A stretch of DNA of 35,309 nt, from contig CAZRJC010000019.1 in NCBI GenBank assembly GCA_964600385.1, positions 1-35,309 on the forward strand. Direction: 5' to 3'. Position numbers and translations under genes: made by a program. The number at the start of each line of letters is the position of its first letter. The stretch's first letter is position 1. The notes beneath the pieces were generated by a model. The model saw only the letters and a program-made list of their open reading frames with translations. It had not been told where the DNA came from and searched no databases. This document shows positions 31,369 to 35,309 of this stretch, one piece after another. The stretch comes from DMER64 sp964600385 (GTDB lineage: Bacteria > Bacteroidota > Bacteroidia > Bacteroidales > UBA932).

Positions 31369-32529
31369 TTATTTATTAAATAAAAGCGGAGCAAATTGAT
31401 ATAAACCGCGTCTCCAGCTCTGCCATTCGTGTGCGGTGTCGGGGGAAACATAAAAATAAGCGTTTATTCCGGATTCTTTGAGTTTTTCTGTTTCTTCTTT
31501 AGGATCTCCACCAAATCCGGTTCTGCGGTTTTCGAGTTCACGACTACCAAAGCTTACAAACACGAGTTTGTTGTTCTCTCTGAAGCCCGGAGTATTTTGT
31601 GACTCTTCAACAGTGATACTTCCACCGCTGAATATTCCAATATATGAAAACATGTCGGGTCTGGCCAGCGTGATGGCCTTTGTCTGCATGCCTCCCATGG
31701 AAAGGCCAGCCATTGCCCTGTGCTTACCGTCGGCCAATGTGCGGAAGTTTTCATCCACCATGGGAATGATATCGTTAATGAGCGTATTCATGAATCCTTC
31801 GGCCCAATTCTTAGGAGGCCAGGTTTCTCCCTCTGCAGGGCGTTGGCGGGGTCCGCTCATTGTCCAGGCTCCGTTATCCATCACAATAATAAACGGTTTG
31901 GCTTTACCTTCCGAGATAAGGTTATCCATAATCTGGGCAGTTTTACCCTGTGAAGGCCAACCGTATTCGTTTTCGCCTCCCCCGTGCTGCAAATAAAGAA
32001 CAGGATAGCGTTTGGACAGATCCTGGTCATACCCCGCAGGAGTATATACAAAGCAATGTCTCATGGCATTGTTCGTTTTGGAGTAATAATAAATCTCCCG
32101 GATTTGTCCGTGAGGAACATTTTTCAGTGCATAAAAATCCTCGTCTTTTGCAGGAATCTCCACACCACTGCCCCAACGGCTCGCACCGTAAAAATAAAGG
32201 CTTCCCGGATCGGGCACCGAAGCGCCGTCAATATTAAGCTGATAATAGTGGAACCCTTCGTCCTGCGGAGCCGACTCACCGGTCCATACACCATTTTCAT
32301 CCTTAACCAAATCATATTTGACACCGCCGATGTCAAGCTTTACATACGTTGCATCGGGTGCAGGAATCTGAGCACGAACCCGGCCTTCCGAGTTCACCAT
32401 GGGATACTCTTTCCCCGGCTGATTCAGACTAGAAGGTTTAAAGTCTTCTTTTACCTGTGCATAAGAGGTTACACAGGTAATCCCTGCAGCCGCAAGAACC
32501 ATCAAAGAAAGCAAAGTAATTTTTCTCAT
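31369..32529 (-). CDS. CE1-type esterase (feruloyl/acetyl xylan esterase), paralog 2
   Basis: Same architecture as its downstream neighbour. The signal peptide ends TSYAQ, followed by an N-terminal immunoglobulin-like domain and a CE1 domain with YPVLYLQHGGGENEYGW, AGLSMGG nucleophile Ser277 and the His in SPDTAHEWQSWRRG (His367). A ~12-residue insertion around SGPRQRPAEGETWPPKNWAEG beside the active site is absent from paralog 1, so the two may prefer different substrates. The length is 386. The GH51 gene lies 23 bp upstream, the widest gap in this operon. Confidence 0.92.
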   Translation of the reverse strand: MRKITLLSLMVLAAAGITCVTSYAQVKEDFKPSSLNQPGKEYPMVNSEGRVRAQIPAPDATYVKLDIGGVKYDLVKDENGVWTGESAPQDEGFHYYQLNIDGASVPDPGSLYFYGASRWGSGVEIPAKDEDFYALKNVPHGQIREIYYYSKTNNAMRHCFVYTPAGYDQDLSKRYPVLYLQHGGGENEYGWPSQGKTAQIMDNLISEGKAKPFIIVMDNGAWTMSGPRQRPAEGETWPPKNWAEGFMNTLINDIIPMVDENFRTLADGKHRAMAGLSMGGMQTKAITLARPDMFSYIGIFSGGSITVEESQNTPGFRENNKLVFVSFGSRELENRRTGFGGDPKEETEKLKESGINAYFYVSPDTAHEWQSWRRGLYQFAPLLFNK

Positions 32530-32552
32530 TGTATTGTTTTTAAATTGGTTTG

Positions 32553-34112
32553 TTATTTGATTTTGCCTTTGAACATGGTAACAGAATGGGCAGGGAATGA
32601 GTATTTGAAGGTAGCTCCAGGTTTCTTCAAATCATCCTTTCTGACGGTTTGCACATTTGTTTTGCCAAAGTCATTTTCGGATTTGATATCGGGTCCGTTT
32701 ACTTCATATACTTCTACCGGGCCGGCGTAGGCACCCTGCTGACAGATGATCTCAGTGGATATGGCTGCATCTTTATGTCTGTTGAGAACACATATCACCA
32801 ATTGGTCACCGTCCAGAGAGGCAGTTACGTCAAGGTAAGGAACGTCTTTGAGGTTTGCATTCACTTCGTTGTCGCCAAGTGAAAAACGGGGTGACGTGTT
32901 GTAAACAGGACTGTCTACGAATACATTCAGTGATTCTCCCTTCATATTGGCTGAAAACAGTTGAAGAGGATAATAGATAGTCTGGAGGAACATTTCATCA
33001 TTTTCTGTGAAGATTGGAGCTATTACGTTCACCAACTGGGCCATGTTCGCCATCTTGACAATATCGGCATTTCTGACAAAACAGTTGAGGAATCCTGTTA
33101 CTACCAGTGCATCTTCAAGATTGTACCGTTCTTCAAGTGCCCTGGTTCCCATAACGTCGTTGCCGCTTCTGGCACGATACCAGACATTATACTCATCCCA
33201 TGCTATATACATCGGACGACGGGGCTTTTCCCTGAGAATCATTCCCCTGACTATCTGGGTACGCTCGTCCATAACAATGGGAGAGGCCATGAAATCATAG
33301 TAGTTGTTCTGATAATTGCCAACGTACATATGAAGAGCAATATAATCCACGTAGCCTTTAAGACCGGCAATGATGGTTGCATTCCAGTGATTCGGATCCG
33401 CTCCCGGAGAGTAGTTTGAAGAACCCGAGGCAACCAGCTTGATTCCCTGTGAGGTGCTTCTCATTAGTTTTGCAGCTTCCCTGGCCTTTTTAACGTAATC
33501 TTCTGCGGTCAGCTGGCCCATTTGCCAGTCGCCGTCCATCTCGTTCCCTAGGCCCCAGTATTTGATATTGTAGGGCTCGGCATGGCCGTACTTTTTGCGA
33601 AGCTCGGCATAGTAAGGACCCTCTTTGACATTGCAGTACTCTACCCAGGACTGGGCTTCCTGTATGGTTCCGGTCCCCAGGTTAACTGCAAAATAAGGCT
33701 CGGTACCCACTTTCTTTGCAAAATCCACGAATTCGTCAGTGCCGAATTCGTTGGTTTCCAGACGTGCCCAGGCAAGCTCCATGCGCGGAACCCTGTCGGG
33801 GCCTACTCCGTCCAGCCAATGGTAATTGGAAACAAAGTTTCCTCCGGGATAACGGGTAATGGCCACATTCAGATTCCTGATTGCCTCGAGGACATCGGTG
33901 CGAAGGCCGTCTTCTCCTGCCTTGGACGATGCGGGGTCATAAATGCCGCCGTAAACGCAACGGCCCAGATGCTCTACAAAATTACTGTAAAGGTTTTTGT
34001 CTATCTGGCCTATTTTGCGGTCCGTATCAATTTTAATCCTGGCTTCCTGAGCATTCAGACCCTGAGAAACGAAGAAGGATAATACACATGTAATAATTGC
34101 TATTCTATTCAT
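32553..34112 (-). CDS. GH51 alpha-L-arabinofuranosidase, secreted
   Basis: Predicted retaining exo-enzyme removing arabinofuranosyl side chains of arabinoxylan or arabinan. The signal peptide ends GLNAQ. The TIM barrel shows IDKNLYSNFVEHLGRCVYGGIYDP, TRYPGGNFVSNYHW, the acid/base Glu191 in YWGLGNEMDG and the nucleophile Glu307 in IAWDEYNVWYR. A C-terminal beta-sandwich (~370-519) ends KYSFPAHSVTMFKGKIK. The length of 519 is normal for GH51. Six bp separate it from the CE1 gene upstream. The signal peptide points to periplasmic or outer action; many GH51 enzymes elsewhere are cytoplasmic. Confidence 0.95.
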   Translation of the reverse strand: MNRIAIITCVLSFFVSQGLNAQEARIKIDTDRKIGQIDKNLYSNFVEHLGRCVYGGIYDPASSKAGEDGLRTDVLEAIRNLNVAITRYPGGNFVSNYHWLDGVGPDRVPRMELAWARLETNEFGTDEFVDFAKKVGTEPYFAVNLGTGTIQEAQSWVEYCNVKEGPYYAELRKKYGHAEPYNIKYWGLGNEMDGDWQMGQLTAEDYVKKAREAAKLMRSTSQGIKLVASGSSNYSPGADPNHWNATIIAGLKGYVDYIALHMYVGNYQNNYYDFMASPIVMDERTQIVRGMILREKPRRPMYIAWDEYNVWYRARSGNDVMGTRALEERYNLEDALVVTGFLNCFVRNADIVKMANMAQLVNVIAPIFTENDEMFLQTIYYPLQLFSANMKGESLNVFVDSPVYNTSPRFSLGDNEVNANLKDVPYLDVTASLDGDQLVICVLNRHKDAAISTEIICQQGAYAGPVEVYEVNGPDIKSENDFGKTNVQTVRKDDLKKPGATFKYSFPAHSVTMFKGKIK

Positions 34113-34118
34113 ATCTGA

Positions 34119-35297
34119 TTATTTAAAAAGCAGCTGCGCTACTTGGGTGATATAATCCCGGCAGTTCATCCAGGTATGTCCCCCGCCGGGGAACATGGTC
34201 TTATGTTCAATTCCGCGCTCTGTAAAGGCTTTGTCAAGCGCCAGCGAAGTCTGATACAGGAAATCGGAAGTGCCGCAACTCAGCCATACAAGCTTGAGGC
34301 TTGAGCTGATGACTTCCGGTTTTGCATAAATACCGTTATCGAAGTTTGTTGCCATCTCGTTTCCGAAAATGGCAGGAGCAAAAGCACATACATAGTGGAA
34401 TTTGTCGGGGTTGCCCAGACCGCAGGCAAGAGTTTGTCTTCCCCCCAGGGAGAATCCGGCAATGGCTCTGCTGTCGGCGTCTGTCCGAACCCTGTAGTTC
34501 GATTCCATGAATGGGATCACCTCATTGAGAATCTCTTTGGTGAAGATATCGGTTCCCATGAAATCCATGCTCCTGGCAAGGCCGCGCCGCATCATCTCGG
34601 GATACGGATTGGCGTAAGGCATTACAATAATCATCTTATTGGCCAGTCCCCGGGCAATGAGATTATCGAGAATCACGTTTATCCTGCCTACCTTGAACCA
34701 TGTTTCATAGGTGTCTGTCATACCGTGAATCAGGTAAAGTACAGGATATTTTTCCTTGCCTTTGGGATCGTATCCGGCCGGAGTATAGACACATAAAGGA
34801 CGTTCAAATCCAACGTTATTGGAATGATAATACCTGTAGGATATCTTTCCGTGAGGAACATCCTGCATGTCCTGAAAGTCGGGAGCAACTCCGCGGACAT
34901 CTGCCAGACTGTTTTTAAAATTCTCGTTAGGGAAAATATGCACATTGTTCGGGTCAGTCACCTGAATTCCGTCTACTATAAAGCAATATGGATAAATATC
35001 AGGAACCTGAGGAGTTACGGTGATGCTCCATACTCCTTTTTCATCCTTTGTCATGGGCTTGTTACCTTCGAACATCTGACAGTTGAGCTCTACTATCTTA
35101 GCATTCTCGGCCTGAAAACGAAAAGTAACCGTTCCGTCGGGGTTACACTCCGGAGATTTCACACCCGGAGGGAACATGGCAGCCAGTTGTTTACCTGAGA
35201 GGGCACGGGACGGGTTTTGTGCAAAAGATTCGTTGCTGAACAATACACACGCTGCAACAGCGACTATAAGAAATATCTTTTTCATATGTTTTTCCAT
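34119..35297 (-). CDS. CE1-type esterase, third and divergent paralog
   Basis: Predicted secreted ester hydrolase for hydroxycinnamoylated or acetylated xylan. The signal peptide ends ESFAQ. The N-terminal immunoglobulin-like domain (VTFRFQAENAKIVELNCQMF...) is followed by the esterase domain with YPVLYLIHGMTDTYETWF, elbow AGFSLGG with Ser283 and His in FPGGGHTWMNCRDY. It differs clearly from the two tandem paralogs: FSLGG against LSMGG and GGGHTW against TAHE. The start may be ATG 35297 or ATG 35285; the second gives the MKKIF start seen in its relatives. It is the first gene visible; the operon may continue upstream past the right edge, since no promoter is seen in the last 12 bases. Confidence 0.92.
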   Translation of the reverse strand: MEKHMKKIFLIVAVAACVLFSNESFAQNPSRALSGKQLAAMFPPGVKSPECNPDGTVTFRFQAENAKIVELNCQMFEGNKPMTKDEKGVWSITVTPQVPDIYPYCFIVDGIQVTDPNNVHIFPNENFKNSLADVRGVAPDFQDMQDVPHGKISYRYYHSNNVGFERPLCVYTPAGYDPKGKEKYPVLYLIHGMTDTYETWFKVGRINVILDNLIARGLANKMIIVMPYANPYPEMMRRGLARSMDFMGTDIFTKEILNEVIPFMESNYRVRTDADSRAIAGFSLGGRQTLACGLGNPDKFHYVCAFAPAIFGNEMATNFDNGIYAKPEVISSSLKLVWLSCGTSDFLYQTSLALDKAFTERGIEHKTMFPGGGHTWMNCRDYITQVAQLLFK

Positions 35298-35309
35298 TTA
35301 GTATATTGT

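Noticed and set aside
31984..32730. 248-codon + strand frame
   Set aside because: Antisense to the CE1 paralog 2 and the end of the GH51 gene, which have catalytic motifs; shadow frame.
1..35309. tRNA, rRNA, riboswitch or classical IS element
   Set aside because: No cloverleaf, rRNA block, known riboswitch core or DDE transposase with terminal repeats was recognised by eye; a covariance-model scan would be needed to exclude small RNAs.

Overview
The window reads as chromosome of an anaerobic, glycan-degrading member of the Bacteroidota, most likely Bacteroidales. The evidence is a SusC/SusD pair, a XylR-type regulator fused to an AraC-type DNA-binding domain, TAnnTTTG -7 promoter elements, lipoprotein signals, an outer-membrane barrel with a carboxypeptidase-regulatory-like N-terminus, and long same-strand runs of secreted glycosidases and esterases. 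No rRNA, tRNA, CRISPR array or classical insertion sequence was recognised.

Region 1 (1-850) holds the 3' end of a DUF6266-type gene, a good intrinsic terminator and a gene-poor, hairpin-rich stretch. Region 2 (850-9851, + strand) is a compact polysaccharide utilisation locus: XylR/AraC regulator, GH20 beta-hexosaminidase lipoprotein, ROK sugar kinase, SusC-like transporter and SusD-like lipoprotein, closed by a strong terminator. Together they suggest capture of an N-acetylhexosamine-containing glycan, release of the terminal amino sugar and its phosphorylation in the cytoplasm. A 12-bp element occurs in opposite orientations upstream of the regulator and upstream of the kinase/SusCD part.

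Region 3 (9894-14065, - strand) has a secreted metallophosphoesterase, then a repeat-rich island: two ~145-bp palindromic modules in direct orientation, one interrupted by another palindrome, and between them six 51-bp tandem repeats. Next to it lie an unknown small gene and a HUH-nuclease gene of the REP-associated tyrosine transposase (RAYT) type. On the other side a 20-bp tandem array grows out of the last codons of a Blc-type lipocalin gene. Region 4 (14232-16670, + strand) is an orphan FtsX/MacB-type ABC permease.

Region 5 (16622-24344, - strand) is an operon of a large M16 zinc protease, a TonB-dependent-type barrel protein and a TonB C-terminal-domain protein, preceded by a membrane-anchored TPR/HTH regulator. 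The protease + receptor + TonB combination recalls the Fus protein-import system of Pectobacterium and is the most interesting functional lead. Divergent from the regulator is an arsenite methyltransferase gene (arsM).

Region 6 (25173-35297, - strand) is a tightly packed eight-gene operon for feruloylated or acetylated arabinoxylan: three CE1-type esterases, a GH51 arabinofuranosidase, an alpha/beta-hydrolase esterase, a GH43 with a C-terminal CBM6-like module, a type-B carboxylesterase and a CE15-like esterase. The last gene carries an apparent one-base frameshift at an A6 run that detaches the conserved HHGGH tail. The start of this operon lies beyond the right edge.
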